Assembly: GCA_947504045.1 (NCBI GenBank)
Contig: CANNFY010000002.1
Coordinates: forward strand, 620,001-684,000
DNA from: an uncultured Maribacter sp.
GTDB taxonomy: Bacteria > Bacteroidota > Bacteroidia > Flavobacteriales > Flavobacteriaceae
Reading direction: 5' to 3'
Length of the DNA stretch: 64,000 nucleotides
The translations under genes were made by a program, and so were the position numbers. Positions 19,782-30,409 of the stretch are shown here, one piece after another; position 1 is the first letter of the stretch, and every line of letters begins with the position of its first letter. The notes beneath the pieces are model-generated. The model made no database searches. It was given only the letters and a program-made list of their open reading frames with translations, and was not told the origin of the DNA.

Positions 19782-20450
19782 TTATTCCAAAATAATTGTT
19801 GGTAGTTGCTCATTAAACCATTTTGCTCTATGTATTATCATGGTATGTGTACCATTTTTTACAGGAATACAATTTTTAATATTTTTTATTGGAAATACGG
19901 GGTCTTTTTCTCCTTGAATATGAATTAAATTTTTCACCTCTTCTTTAGGATTAAAGTTTACTATTTGATCTATAGCCCAGTCTAAATAGCGCTTATCTCT
20001 TACAGACAAATATTCTTCATACAACGCCAAACGTTTTGTAGTATTTTCACCAAAAGCATATTTTGCTAATATCTCTACATTATTTACTAATCCGGTAGGT
20101 AGTATTTTATGTATTCTAGTATATTTTGCAAACCGCATTCTTTTAGGCAATTCTGACTTATTTTTTACGCTAGATACTATTATAATTTTTTTAAATTGTT
20201 TATACTTTGCCATTTCCTGCACCAGCATTCCTCCAAAAGAAACCCCCAAAAGAACAGAGTTGTCATGCTTTATTCTTGTGCACATTTTAATTGCATACTC
20301 TTTTAGAGTCATTTTTTTTTCTGGCACAAACCATGCTAACCAATGAACTTTAAATGTTTGTTCTGATAGTATTATGTTTTTAAATATGGAAGGATTTGCC
20401 GCCATACCTGGCATTAAATAAACATGAACTAAAGAATCTTTCATACGCAC
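19782..20450 (-). CDS. Alpha/beta hydrolase
   Basis: VYLMPGMAANPSIF; VLLGVSFGGMLVQEMA (G-x-S-x-G); C-terminal NGTHTMIIH. Confidence 0.75.
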   Translation of the reverse strand: MRMKDSLVHVYLMPGMAANPSIFKNIILSEQTFKVHWLAWFVPEKKMTLKEYAIKMCTRIKHDNSVLLGVSFGGMLVQEMAKYKQFKKIIIVSSVKNKSELPKRMRFAKYTRIHKILPTGLVNNVEILAKYAFGENTTKRLALYEEYLSVRDKRYLDWAIDQIVNFNPKEEVKNLIHIQGEKDPVFPIKNIKNCIPVKNGTHTMIIHRAKWFNEQLPTIILE

Positions 20451-20489
20451 CTGAATAGCTATAAACTAGGATTTTAGCTTTTTTTTTAG

Positions 20490-20497
20490 TAACTTTG
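20490..20497 (+). promoter_or_regulatory. Bacteroidetes -7 box candidate
   Basis: taactttg matches TAnnTTTG upstream of the 20611 CDS. Confidence 0.35.
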
Positions 20498-20610
20498 AGT
20501 CTTGCGCATTAAAGACAATACACAAAGTGTTATTTCTTGTAAATGTATGTAAAGTTACAACTTAAGAACATTGTAATTTTTATTAAAATCAAAAATTAAA
20601 ATCTAACTAT

Positions 20611-20904
20611 ATGAATGAAGTAGAAATTAATGACAACAGTTTCTTACGCCAGTTTGAAACTACAATTCAGGGACATTTAGCAAAAATTGAATATTCTTCC
20701 CAAGAAAGAAAAGTTTTTTTAACCAAACTAATTATCCCCGAAGAAGTTTCTAAAGAAGGTTTTAAAGAAGATTTTATAAAATCTGTATTAAACCACATTC
20801 AAGAAAAAAATCTAAGAGTTGTTCCTACTAGCCCACAAATTGCTGGATTTCTTAGAAAAAACAGACAATATAAAGAAATGCTTCCAGTAGGAATACGAAT
20901 CTAA
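20611..20904 (+). CDS. YjdJ-like GNAT-family N-acetyltransferase
   Basis: FETTIQGHLAKIEYSSQERKVFLTKLIIPEEV...NLRVVPTSPQIAGFLRKNRQYKEMLP typical of small acetyltransferase-like proteins. Confidence 0.7.
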   Translation: MNEVEINDNSFLRQFETTIQGHLAKIEYSSQERKVFLTKLIIPEEVSKEGFKEDFIKSVLNHIQEKNLRVVPTSPQIAGFLRKNRQYKEMLPVGIRI

Positions 20905-20921
20905 TCGTATTTTATAAGCAT

Positions 20922-20958
20922 AAAAAATCCCAATAAATATTAATTATTGGGATTTTTT
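20922..20958. terminator. Bidirectional intrinsic terminator
   Basis: aaaaaatcccaataaatattaattattgggatttttt. Confidence 0.8.
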
Positions 20959-22287
20959 TTATGCTGTAATTTTATTGGTTTTAAAAGTAAACCTAACCAA
21001 ACCATCTTCATCTATCTCAGTAAGGCATACTTTGTGTAATGTATTTACCAACTCCGGATTCCAAGGTGTTTTTACTTTTACATAATTTTCTGTAAAACCA
21101 TGTATATAGCCCTCTTTATTTTCACTCTCAAACAAAACAGTTAATTCTTGCCCTATTTGACTCTCATAAAAAGACCTACGCTTTTTAACAGATAAACCTC
21201 TAAGCATTTTACTTCTTTTATGTCGCACCTCTTTAGGAACCACATTAGCCATTAGAGCTGCTTCTGTATTTTCTCTTTCAGAATAGGTAAAAACATGTAA
21301 GTAAGATATATCTAAAGTAACCAAAAAGTTATAGGTTTCTAAAAACAAGTCTTCTGTTTCTCCAGGAAAACCTACAATTACATCTACACCTATACACGCA
21401 TTTGGCATAGTAGCTTTAATTTTTTCTATTCTATCTACATACAAGTTAGTTAAATACCTACGTTTCATAAGTTTTAACAAAGTATCGCTTCCACTTTGTA
21501 ATGGAATATGAAAATGAGGCACAAAAGCATTACTATTTGCTACAAAATCTATAGTCTTATTTTTAAGCAAATTAGGCTCTATAGAGGATATTCTTAGCCT
21601 ATGTATACCATCTACATTGTCTAATGCCTGCACTAAATCAAAAAAAGTATGTTCGTGTTTCTTATTTCCAAATTCTCCCTTTCCGTAATCGCCAATATTA
21701 ACACCTGTTAGCACAATTTCTTTTATTCCTTGTGCCGATATTTCTTTTGCATTTTTTAATACATTAGCCATAGAATCGCTCCTAGAAATACCTCTAGCTA
21801 AAGGAATTGTGCAATAGGTACACTTATAATCGCAACCATCTTGTACTTTTAAAAAGGCTCTGGTTCTATCACCTATAGCATAACTACCTACATAAAAATC
21901 TGCATCTTGAATTTCGCAAGAATGCACTTCTCCAAAATCATTTTTAGTAAGGTCGTTTATATAATCTGTTATTTTAAATTTTTCTGTAGCTCCTAAAACC
22001 AAATCTACTCCATGCACAGAGGCTAATTCTTTAGGTTTTAACTGAGCATAACACCCAATAGCAGCAACAAAAGCTTCTGGGTTTACTTTTTGCGCCTGTT
22101 TTACAATGGTTTTAAACTTTTTATCCGCATTTTCTGTTACAGAACATGTATTTATAACATACATATCTGCATGCGCTGAAAAATCTACACGCTCAAAGCC
22201 CTCTTTCGTAAAATCTCTGGCAATTGTAGAGGTTTCCGAAAAGTTTAATTTACAACCCAATGTATAGAATGCAACTTTTTTTTTCAT
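20959..22287 (-). CDS. mtaB: tRNA (t6A37)-methylthiotransferase MtaB
   Basis: FYTLGCKLNFSETSTIARDF; QDGCDYKCTYCTIPLARGISRS radical-SAM CxxxCxxC; TRAM-like C-terminus. Confidence 0.9.
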   Translation of the reverse strand: MKKKVAFYTLGCKLNFSETSTIARDFTKEGFERVDFSAHADMYVINTCSVTENADKKFKTIVKQAQKVNPEAFVAAIGCYAQLKPKELASVHGVDLVLGATEKFKITDYINDLTKNDFGEVHSCEIQDADFYVGSYAIGDRTRAFLKVQDGCDYKCTYCTIPLARGISRSDSMANVLKNAKEISAQGIKEIVLTGVNIGDYGKGEFGNKKHEHTFFDLVQALDNVDGIHRLRISSIEPNLLKNKTIDFVANSNAFVPHFHIPLQSGSDTLLKLMKRRYLTNLYVDRIEKIKATMPNACIGVDVIVGFPGETEDLFLETYNFLVTLDISYLHVFTYSERENTEAALMANVVPKEVRHKRSKMLRGLSVKKRRSFYESQIGQELTVLFESENKEGYIHGFTENYVKVKTPWNPELVNTLHKVCLTEIDEDGLVRFTFKTNKITA

Positions 22288-22289
22288 TG

Positions 22290-23465
22290 TTAATATTTAC
22301 GCCATTTTGCTGTAAGCTCAAAAACCTTAGTAAGTATGTTAGCATCTATTTCTGTAAACTCTACCCCTCTTCTTGCCATCATAACTTTTGCTACTTCAAA
22401 TGCTTTTTTTGGTTGGTAAGAGATAAAACCTGTAGCGCCTCCCCAACTAAAACTTGGAATAAAATTTCTAGGAAAACCTGGCACGTATATATTTGAGTTT
22501 ACACCAATTACAGTACCTGTATTAAACATTGTATTTATAGCTGTTTTACTATGATCTCCCATCATTAATCCACAAAACTGTAAGCCTGTTTGCTCAAAAC
22601 TCTCTGTAGCATAATTCCAAATACGAACCTTAGCATAGTTATTTTTTAAATTGGAGTTATTAGAATCTGCTCCTATATTACACCACTCTCCCAATACAGC
22701 ATTTCCTAAATACCCTTCATGACCTTTACTAGAATAACCAAAAATTACAGAGTTACTTACCTCTCCACAAACTTTTGAAAAAGGTCCAATAGTTGTTGCT
22801 CCATATATTTTAGCTCCCATTTTAACTATAGCGTTATTACATAAGGCTAAAGGACCACGAACCATAGCACCCTCCCATATTTCGGCATTTTTTCCTATAT
22901 AAATAGGTCCGTCTGTAGCATTTAGTATTGCAAATTCTACTTTTGCACCTTCTTCTAAAAATATATTTTCTGGATGTATTACTCTATTTGTGTCGGATAT
23001 TGGAGCACTTTTTCTTCCTTCAGTAAGTAAATCAAAATCCGCCTTTAAAGCCTCCGCGTTTTTAGAAAATATATGCCATGTTTTTTCAATACGAAAAACA
23101 TCTCCTGTGTATTCTATTTGTTTGTACGTAGAAAAATCTACATCTTCTTGAGAATCTGTTGTAAAAAAAGCAATAACCTCTTCTCCACAAAAAATAGCTT
23201 CCTTCTCTTTTAAATCTTTTACTAAGTCTACAAGTACTCTGTTTGGCAAAAAAGAACTGTTTATTAAAACATTTTTATCCATTTCTACCATTGGATATTT
23301 TTCTTCTAAATAGTCCTCGGTAATTGTAGTTGTTGTTGAATTTAAATATTTTTCCCACTTTTCTCTAATGGTAAGAATACCTATACGTATTTCCGCAACA
23401 GGCCTAGTTAATGTAAAAGGAAAAAGAGATTCTCTTACAGTTCCATCAAAAAGAATATAATTCAT
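22290..23465 (-). CDS. GlmU-like putative sugar nucleotidyltransferase/acyltransferase (left-handed beta-helix)
   Basis: LFDGTVRESLFPFTLTRPVAEIRIGILTIREKWEKYL; hexapeptide-like repeats (GPIYIGKNAEIWEGAMVRGPLALCNNAIVKMGAKIYGATTIGPFSKV). Confidence 0.85.
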   Translation of the reverse strand: MNYILFDGTVRESLFPFTLTRPVAEIRIGILTIREKWEKYLNSTTTTITEDYLEEKYPMVEMDKNVLINSSFLPNRVLVDLVKDLKEKEAIFCGEEVIAFFTTDSQEDVDFSTYKQIEYTGDVFRIEKTWHIFSKNAEALKADFDLLTEGRKSAPISDTNRVIHPENIFLEEGAKVEFAILNATDGPIYIGKNAEIWEGAMVRGPLALCNNAIVKMGAKIYGATTIGPFSKVCGEVSNSVIFGYSSKGHEGYLGNAVLGEWCNIGADSNNSNLKNNYAKVRIWNYATESFEQTGLQFCGLMMGDHSKTAINTMFNTGTVIGVNSNIYVPGFPRNFIPSFSWGGATGFISYQPKKAFEVAKVMMARRGVEFTEIDANILTKVFELTAKWRKY

Positions 23466-23494
23466 GCGTTTATTTTTGATAAAATTAAAAAATA

Positions 23495-23525
23495 AACGCC
23501 CTCGATAAAAATTACCGAGGGCGTT
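23495..23525 (-). terminator. Intrinsic terminator downstream of L31
   Basis: aacgccctcg / cgagggcgtt stem, T-rich on minus-strand 3' side. Confidence 0.75.
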
Positions 23526-23549
23526 AGTATATTATAAAAGCGAAATATG

Positions 23550-23825
23550 CTATTCCTCTTCTTTCTTTTCTACTTTAGAAAATTTCTTATACTTATTCTT
23601 AAATTTATCAATACGACCTGCTGTATCTAAGAATTTTGCTTTACCTGTATAGAATGGGTGCGATGTTCTTGAAATTTCCAATTTTACTAAAGGGTATTCA
23701 ACGCCATCTACCTCTAATGTTTCTTTTGTTTCTGCTGTAGATTTTGTTAAAAACACTTCTTCATTAGACATGTCTTTGAACGCTACTAATCTATAATTTT
23801 CAGGGTGTATACCTTTTCTCATCAC
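23550..23825 (-). CDS. rpmE2: 50S ribosomal protein L31 type B
   Basis: MRKGIHPENYRLVAFKDMSNEEVFLTKSTA; SRTSHPFYTGKAKFLDTAGRIDKF. Confidence 0.95.
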   Translation of the reverse strand: MMRKGIHPENYRLVAFKDMSNEEVFLTKSTAETKETLEVDGVEYPLVKLEISRTSHPFYTGKAKFLDTAGRIDKFKNKYKKFSKVEKKEEE

Positions 23826-23992
23826 TTATAACTTTAAATACTTTTCTCTTAAAGAGCTGCAAATTTAATTATTTTTTGTAAAATGACAATCTAAAACATC
23901 AAAAAAATAAAATAAATTATTTTACTTTTACCTGTAACAAACTTATTACAAGTATAACTAACATAATAGTACAACCAAAAATTTAATCAAAA

Positions 23993-24517
23993 ATGGAAAA
24001 AAATAAAATAAAAACAGGCTCTTTTGCTTTAAATTACGGAGCTATTTTAGGTGCTATTAGTGTAGTTTTTGGATTAATGTTGTTCTCTGCAGACCAGCAT
24101 TATAGAGGGGGTATGTTAGTTGGTCTTGTAAGTATGTCTATAACTTTAATACTTATTGTTTTTGGTATTTATCAATTTAAAAAAGCCAACAATGGTTTTT
24201 TAACTTTTGGACAAGGACTTAAGGTTGGCGTGGGCATTTCGTTAATTGGTGGAATTATTGGAATCATTTTTAATTTACTAATGGCAAATGTTATTGACCC
24301 AGATATGATGGATAAAGCATTAGAATTTCAAAAAAGCGAATTATTAGCCAGCAAAAAAATGACTCTTGAGCAAATAGAAAATCAATTAGAAATAGGAAAA
24401 AAATTTAGTACCCCTACTATGCAAGTATTGTTTGGCTTATTATTCAGCATTGTTTTAGGCTTTGTTTTCTCATTAATTCCTGCTTTAGCATTGAAAAAAG
24501 AAGAAGTTCTTAACTAA
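23993..24517 (+). CDS. DUF4199-like membrane protein
   Basis: Four TM segments; FKKANNGFLTFGQGLKVGVGISLIGGIIG. Confidence 0.75.
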   Translation: MEKNKIKTGSFALNYGAILGAISVVFGLMLFSADQHYRGGMLVGLVSMSITLILIVFGIYQFKKANNGFLTFGQGLKVGVGISLIGGIIGIIFNLLMANVIDPDMMDKALEFQKSELLASKKMTLEQIENQLEIGKKFSTPTMQVLFGLLFSIVLGFVFSLIPALALKKEEVLN

Positions 24518-24553
24518 GTTCGTATTTTTGGTATAGATTACATAAAATAGCGA

Positions 24554-25507
24554 ATGCATTTATCAATTATAATACCATTACTTAACGAAGAAGAATCGCT
24601 AAAAGAATTACATAATTGGATTGTTACAGTTATGCAAGCCAATAATTATTTATATGAAATTCTTTTTATAGATGATGGCAGTACCGATGACTCTTGGAAT
24701 ATTATTACCCAACTATCTTCCAAAAACCCAAACGTAAAAGGTATTCGTTTTTTTAAAAACTACGGTAAATCGCAGGCGTTACACGCTGGTTTTAATGCGG
24801 CAAACGGAGAAGTTATTATTACCATGGATGCCGACTTACAAGATAGCCCTGAAGAAATACCAGAGCTATACCAATTAATACAAGAAGAAAATTACGACCT
24901 TATTTCTGGTTGGAAGAAAAAAAGATACGACTCTATACTAACAAAAAACATACCTTCTAAATTATTTAATTGGGCAGCAAGAAAAACTTCTGGTGTAAAA
25001 TTACACGATTTTAATTGTGGGCTAAAAGCCTACAAAAAAAATGTTGTAAAAAACATTAAGGTATCTGGTGAAATGCATCGTTACATACCTGTTCTTGCTA
25101 AAAATGCTGGTTTTGCAAATATTGGAGAAAAAATAGTAACCCACCAAGCTCGTAAGTATGGTAAAACTAAATTTGGAATGGAACGCTTTATTAATGGTTT
25201 TTTAGATTTAATAACTATTTGGTTTGTTTCTAAGTTTAGTAAAAGACCCATGCACTTTTTTGGCGCATTAGGCGTTCTTATGTTTATTATAGGTTTTAGC
25301 TTTGCTATATACTTAGGAATTGACAAACTATACATTAATAAAACAGGCAGATTAATTACAGACAGACCACACTTTTTTCTCTCCTTAACTGCTATGATCC
25401 TCGGAACACAACTTTTTTTGGTAGGTTTTTTAGGAGAAATTATTGTGCGTACAAAAACAAACGAAACAAGATATACAATCTCTGAAAATGTAAATCTTAA
25501 AAAATAG
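24554..25507 (+). CDS. Glycosyltransferase family 2 (DPM1/PglC-like)
   Basis: SIIIPLLNEEESLKEL; DDGSTDDSW; TMDADLQDSPEEIPEL; two C-terminal TM helices. Confidence 0.9.
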   Translation: MHLSIIIPLLNEEESLKELHNWIVTVMQANNYLYEILFIDDGSTDDSWNIITQLSSKNPNVKGIRFFKNYGKSQALHAGFNAANGEVIITMDADLQDSPEEIPELYQLIQEENYDLISGWKKKRYDSILTKNIPSKLFNWAARKTSGVKLHDFNCGLKAYKKNVVKNIKVSGEMHRYIPVLAKNAGFANIGEKIVTHQARKYGKTKFGMERFINGFLDLITIWFVSKFSKRPMHFFGALGVLMFIIGFSFAIYLGIDKLYINKTGRLITDRPHFFLSLTAMILGTQLFLVGFLGEIIVRTKTNETRYTISENVNLKK

Positions 25508-25553
25508 AAAATAAAATTATAACTTAGTCTTTAAACCAAAACTCTCAGAATTT

Positions 25554-27263
25554 ATGGAAGCTTACTTAGATACGGTAAAAACATGGCAAACCAATTTTTT
25601 TGATGCCGATACAAGAAAAGAAATAAAAAACCTTTTAGAAAACAATAAAGAAGAGCTTAAAGATAGGTTTTACAAAAACTTAGAGTTTGGTACCGGTGGT
25701 ATGCGTGGTGTAATGGGTGTAGGTACTAACAGAATTAACAAATATACTTTAGGAAAAAACACACAAGGACTTTCTAACTACTTAAAAAAAGCATACCCTA
25801 ACGAAGAATTAAAAGTGGTTATAGCTTACGATTGTAGACATAATAGCGATACATTAGCAAAAACTGTGGCCGAAGTATTTTCTGCAAACGGAATAAAAGT
25901 TTTTCTTTTTTCTGAGCTTAGAACAACACCTGCATTATCTTTTGCGGTTCGCGATTTAAATTGCCACGTTGGTATTGTTTTAACCGCTTCTCACAACCCT
26001 CCAGAATACAATGGATATAAAGTATATTGGACAGATGGTGGGCAAATAGTGCCTCCACAAGATGGTGCTATTATTTCTGAAATAAACAATTTAAAATTTG
26101 AAGACATTAAGTTTGATGCAAATTCAGATTTAATAGAACTTATAGATAAAGAAGCAGATGAATCTTTTATATCAGCATCTGTAGCAAACGGAAGTTTTAA
26201 TGCTAAAGGAAAAGACGATTTTAAAATTGTTTTTACATCATTACACGGAACATCAATTACCGCAATTCCGGAAGTATTAAAAAGAGCAGGTTACAAAAAC
26301 GTAACCATAATAGAAGAACAAGCTAAACCAGATGGTAGCTTTCCTACAGTAGTTTCTCCAAACCCAGAAGAACCAGAAGCTTTATCTATAGCTATAGCCA
26401 AAGCAGAAGAAATTGGAGCAGACATGGTTGTAGGTACAGACCCAGATAGTGATCGTTTAGGTATTGCAGTTCGTAATTTAGACGGTAAAATGCAAATCTT
26501 AAATGGTAACCAAACCATGATTTTAATGACCAAATTTCTTTTAGACCAGCGTAAAGCTAAAGGCATGAAAGGAAATGAATTTATTGGTTCTACTATTGTT
26601 TCTACCCCAATGATGGGCAAATTAGCAGAAGGCTATAATGTAGAGTATAAAGTTGGACTAACAGGTTTTAAATGGATTGCCAAAATGATAAAAGATTTTC
26701 CTAACCAAGATTTTGTTGGTGGTGGCGAAGAAAGTTTTGGGTTTATGGTTGGCGATTTTGTTCGTGATAAAGATGCTGTAACCTCTACCCTATTAGCATG
26801 CGAAATTGCTTCTAACGCAAAAGCAAATGGCAGTTCTTTTTATAAAGATTTAATAGATTGTTATGTAGATTTTGGTTTTTATAAAGAAAAATTAATTTCA
26901 TTAACAAAAAAAGGAATTACTGGTGCTGAAGAAATTAAGCAAATGATGATTGATTTTAAAGAAAAGCCAGTAGCTTCTATTGATGGTTCTAAAGTAGTAA
27001 CTGTAGAGGATTACAACACAGCAACTTCTACTAATTTAACTACAGGAGTTGTTACTCCAATAGACATTCCAACCTCTAATGTTTTAATATACATAACAGA
27101 AGATGGTACTAGAATGGCTGCAAGACCAAGTGGTACCGAGCCTAAAATAAAATTCTATTTTAGTATTAACGCTACACTAGATAAGGTAGAAAACTTTAAA
27201 ACCGTAGATGCGGAATTAGATGCTAAAATAAACCGCATCTTAAATGAACTTAAAATAAGTTAA
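25554..27263 (+). CDS. Phosphoglucomutase/phosphomannomutase family
   Basis: LTASHNPPEYNGYKVYW catalytic Ser loop; GTDPDSDRLG metal site; RPSGTEPKIKFY. Confidence 0.93.
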   Translation: MEAYLDTVKTWQTNFFDADTRKEIKNLLENNKEELKDRFYKNLEFGTGGMRGVMGVGTNRINKYTLGKNTQGLSNYLKKAYPNEELKVVIAYDCRHNSDTLAKTVAEVFSANGIKVFLFSELRTTPALSFAVRDLNCHVGIVLTASHNPPEYNGYKVYWTDGGQIVPPQDGAIISEINNLKFEDIKFDANSDLIELIDKEADESFISASVANGSFNAKGKDDFKIVFTSLHGTSITAIPEVLKRAGYKNVTIIEEQAKPDGSFPTVVSPNPEEPEALSIAIAKAEEIGADMVVGTDPDSDRLGIAVRNLDGKMQILNGNQTMILMTKFLLDQRKAKGMKGNEFIGSTIVSTPMMGKLAEGYNVEYKVGLTGFKWIAKMIKDFPNQDFVGGGEESFGFMVGDFVRDKDAVTSTLLACEIASNAKANGSSFYKDLIDCYVDFGFYKEKLISLTKKGITGAEEIKQMMIDFKEKPVASIDGSKVVTVEDYNTATSTNLTTGVVTPIDIPTSNVLIYITEDGTRMAARPSGTEPKIKFYFSINATLDKVENFKTVDAELDAKINRILNELKIS

Positions 27264-29086
27264 TGGAGTATTTTAAAAAAATACTCTTATTTGCTAAACC
27301 TTATAGCAAATACGGGTATTTAAATATATTTTTTAATATTCTGTACGCTCTTTTTAGTGCTTTATCATTTACGGCATTAATTCCAATGTTAGACGTATTA
27401 TTTACGCCAGAAAAAAAGGTTAAAATACTACCTGTCTACAAAGGAATACAACATGCTAAAGAATACATACAAGACTCCATTAATTATCATGTAAATGTAT
27501 ATTCTGGAGACGACCAAATGAAAGGATTAGTACTAGTTATAGGATTAGTACTAATCCTATTTCTATTTAAAAATTTATTTAATTACCTAGCAATGTTTTT
27601 TATTACGTTTCTTAGAAATGGCGTTTTAAAAGACATACGTAATAAAATGTACCAAAAAATAACAGATTTGCCTATTTCTTTTTATTCTGAAAAAAGAAAA
27701 GGAGATGTTATTGCCAGAATTACTGCCGATGTTTTAGAAATACAACACAGCTTTTTATCGGTATTAGAATTAATAGTTAGAGAACCTTTAACTATTCTTT
27801 TCACTATTTTAATTATGTTTGGTATTAGTGGAAAACTAACCCTTTTCGTATTTATATTTATTCCAATTGCAGGAGCAATTATATCTAGAATTGGAAAATC
27901 TTTAAAAAAGAAATCTGAAAATGTTCAAAAAGAACAAGGTCATTTTTTATCCTTGGTAGATGAAACTTTAGGTGGCTTACGAGTTATAAAAGCTTTTAAT
28001 GCTGAATCTAGATTTTATAAAGCGTTTTCAGAATCTACTAAACGTTTTTTCAACTTTTCTAATATCTTATTAAATCGTCAAAACCTGGCATCTCCTACAG
28101 GAGAGTTTTTAGGTATTTTAGTAATTGGTGTTTTACTTTGGTTCGGAGGCAAAATGGTACTAATAGAAAAAACTTTAGATGCCTCATCCTTTATAGCATA
28201 TATGGGATTGGCATACAATATACTTACCCCAGCAAAAGCAATTAGCAAAGCATCTTACGGAGTAAAAAAAGGAAATGCTGCAGCCGAAAGAGTTTTAGAA
28301 ATTTTAGAAACAGAAAACCCAATTGCAGAAATAAACAATGCAAAAACAAAAGAAAACTTCAATACTGCTATTAAAATAGAAAACATTTCTTTTAAATACG
28401 AAGATGATTATGTTTTAAAAGATTTTAACCTTACCGTAAACAAAGGGCAAACCGTTGCTTTAGTTGGCCAGTCTGGTAGTGGAAAAAGTACTATTGCAAA
28501 CTTAGTTACTCGTTTTTACGATGTTAACCAAGGGGCTATTACTGTTGATGGCGATAATATTAAAGACCTTACCAAAAAGTCTTTACGTGGACTAATGGGC
28601 TTAGTTACCCAAGATTCTATTTTGTTTAATGACACTGTTAAAAACAATATTGGATTAGGCAAAGAAAATTCTACCGAAGAAGAAATTATAGAAGCGGCAA
28701 AAATTGCCAATGCACACGACTTCATATCGGAACTTCCAAACGGCTATAATACTAATATTGGAGATAGTGGCAACAAATTAAGCGGCGGACAAAAGCAGCG
28801 TTTGTCTATTGCAAGAGCGGTTTTAAAAAACCCTCCAATTATGATTTTGGACGAAGCAACTTCTGCTCTAGATACAGAGAGTGAAAAACTAGTACAAGAT
28901 GCCTTAGATAAGATGATGCAAAACCGTACTTCTATTGTAATTGCACACCGCCTATCTACTATACAAAAAGCAGATAAAATTGTAGTGCTTCAAAAAGGAG
29001 AAATAGTAGAACAAGGCACACACCAAGAACTTTTAATAAAAGAAGGGGTTTACAAAAGGCTTGTAGCTATGCAGTCATTGGGGTAA
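27263..29086 (+). CDS. MsbA-like ABC transporter (TM + ATPase)
   Basis: GQSGSGKSTIANL; LSGGQKQRLSIARA; MILDEATSALD; start overlaps upstream stop by 1 nt. Confidence 0.9.
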   Translation: MEYFKKILLFAKPYSKYGYLNIFFNILYALFSALSFTALIPMLDVLFTPEKKVKILPVYKGIQHAKEYIQDSINYHVNVYSGDDQMKGLVLVIGLVLILFLFKNLFNYLAMFFITFLRNGVLKDIRNKMYQKITDLPISFYSEKRKGDVIARITADVLEIQHSFLSVLELIVREPLTILFTILIMFGISGKLTLFVFIFIPIAGAIISRIGKSLKKKSENVQKEQGHFLSLVDETLGGLRVIKAFNAESRFYKAFSESTKRFFNFSNILLNRQNLASPTGEFLGILVIGVLLWFGGKMVLIEKTLDASSFIAYMGLAYNILTPAKAISKASYGVKKGNAAAERVLEILETENPIAEINNAKTKENFNTAIKIENISFKYEDDYVLKDFNLTVNKGQTVALVGQSGSGKSTIANLVTRFYDVNQGAITVDGDNIKDLTKKSLRGLMGLVTQDSILFNDTVKNNIGLGKENSTEEEIIEAAKIANAHDFISELPNGYNTNIGDSGNKLSGGQKQRLSIARAVLKNPPIMILDEATSALDTESEKLVQDALDKMMQNRTSIVIAHRLSTIQKADKIVVLQKGEIVEQGTHQELLIKEGVYKRLVAMQSLG

Positions 29087-29099
29087 TAATCTTAATTAC

Positions 29100-29694
29100 T
29101 TTCCAAAACGAAAATTATGAAGAAAAAAACTATCCTTATATTTCTGCATTAGACTTTTCCAGTTATCCTGAGATTTCCATTTCCAATCCAATGTTTTACA
29201 TCATATATGGGCTACAAAAGGATTTTCTTGATATCTTTAAAAAAACGGAGTTAATACAATTAGATTAAGACTATGGGGTAATCCTCAAAACGAACATTCC
29301 GGATTTAATGATGTAAAAGATCTTTCAAAAACACTAAAAAAATTAATAGATTTAAAACTTGGTAAACACAAGGTAAAGAAACAATTATTGCCGAAATAGC
29401 ATACTCTTTTACATTAGATTGGAATGATTGGACCAATAATATCGTTTGTGAAGAAAATGTATAGCTTTCACCTAATTATCCTCAAGTATTGATGGGTCAA
29501 AAGATTTTATCCCCCAAATAAAAACTATTACCACAGAAACAGAAAACTGTATTGGTTTTTGCTATTAGGGAGCAGAATTAATTGCTTGAAAAAGAAATCA
29601 ATATGAAGATGCTTCTTCTTGTAAAAATCAAGTGTCATTTGATTTTTACAATAAAGCTTTACCTGTATTAAATGAATTTAATGTTGAAAACTAA
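29100..29694 (+). pseudogene. Decayed ORF of unknown family with several in-frame stops and frameshifts
   Basis: Codon-like fragments ITFQNENYEEKNYPYISALDFSSYPEISISNPMFYIIYGLQKDFLDIFKKTELIQLD*, IRLWGNPQNEHSGFNDVKDLSKTLKKLIDLKLGKHK, TIIAEIAYSFTLDWNDWTNNIVCEENV*, SSIDGSKDFIPQIKTITTETENCIGFCY*, KRNQYEDASSCKNQVSFDFYNKALPVLNEFNVEN*. Confidence 0.6.
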
Positions 29695-29698
29695 ATCT

Positions 29699-30400
29699 TT
29701 ATTGAACAGTAAATTGGAATATTTCAGAAATTGATGAATTACCTTTTTCATCATTAGTTTTTACTTTCCAAAAATATTTATTCCCAGAAATAACATCAAC
29801 GACTAAGGAAGAAGAATTAGTAATTCCTTGACTTAATAAAGAACCATCCTGTGTTCCAAAAAACACCTCATAATCTTTTATATCATCATCAATATCAACA
29901 GCTTGCCATTCCAGGTTAACATTTCCTTCATCAGCAGTTACTAAAGAGTTATTTTCAGGAGCTATAGCTTCTGCTGAAAATGGTACATGATTTACCTCAC
30001 CGGGTGCAGCATTAAAAAATTGAAAGGTTTCACTAGATGCAGTATTCTCACTAATAATAGACTTAGAAATTACATTCCATTGATAACTTACTCCTCTTTC
30101 TAAAATTATCTCCTTAGAATTTGTAAAAGCATCAAAATTTACAATAGAATCTGTGAGCATATTCTTTAATACAACCTCATAAGAATCTGTATACTCAGAA
30201 GTATCCCAAAGAAAAACTACTTTACTTTCCGTATCACTTAGAACAGTTCCTTCATTACATTCTGTATTGTCATCAGGAAAAATTAAAGTTGCAGCAACAG
30301 GGTCTTCTATACTTACCTCTGGTTCTGGATCAGAAGAACTAGGAGTACAAGAGCTAATAAATACTAAAAAAAAGATAGAATATAAATAATTAAAATTCAT
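29699..30400 (-). CDS. Lipoprotein with fibronectin type III-like repeats
   Basis: Lipobox ISSCTPSSS; two repeats (VVFLWDTSEYTDSYEVVLKN; VNLEWQAVDIDDDIKDYEVFFGT). Confidence 0.65.
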   Translation of the reverse strand: MNFNYLYSIFFLVFISSCTPSSSDPEPEVSIEDPVAATLIFPDDNTECNEGTVLSDTESKVVFLWDTSEYTDSYEVVLKNMLTDSIVNFDAFTNSKEIILERGVSYQWNVISKSIISENTASSETFQFFNAAPGEVNHVPFSAEAIAPENNSLVTADEGNVNLEWQAVDIDDDIKDYEVFFGTQDGSLLSQGITNSSSLVVDVISGNKYFWKVKTNDEKGNSSISEIFQFTVQ

Positions 30401-30409
30401 AAGGAAATT

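Noticed and set aside
18785-19813. Track start 19813 for the lytic transglycosylase
   Set aside because: Overlaps the upstream hydrolase and lacks a signal-like N-terminus; MKILKNILMLLGVVFVV at 19735 fits better
23495-23525. Possible ribosomal-protein leader or riboswitch at the L31 gene
   Set aside because: Lies downstream of L31 on the coding strand with a T-rich tail; a plain terminator explains it
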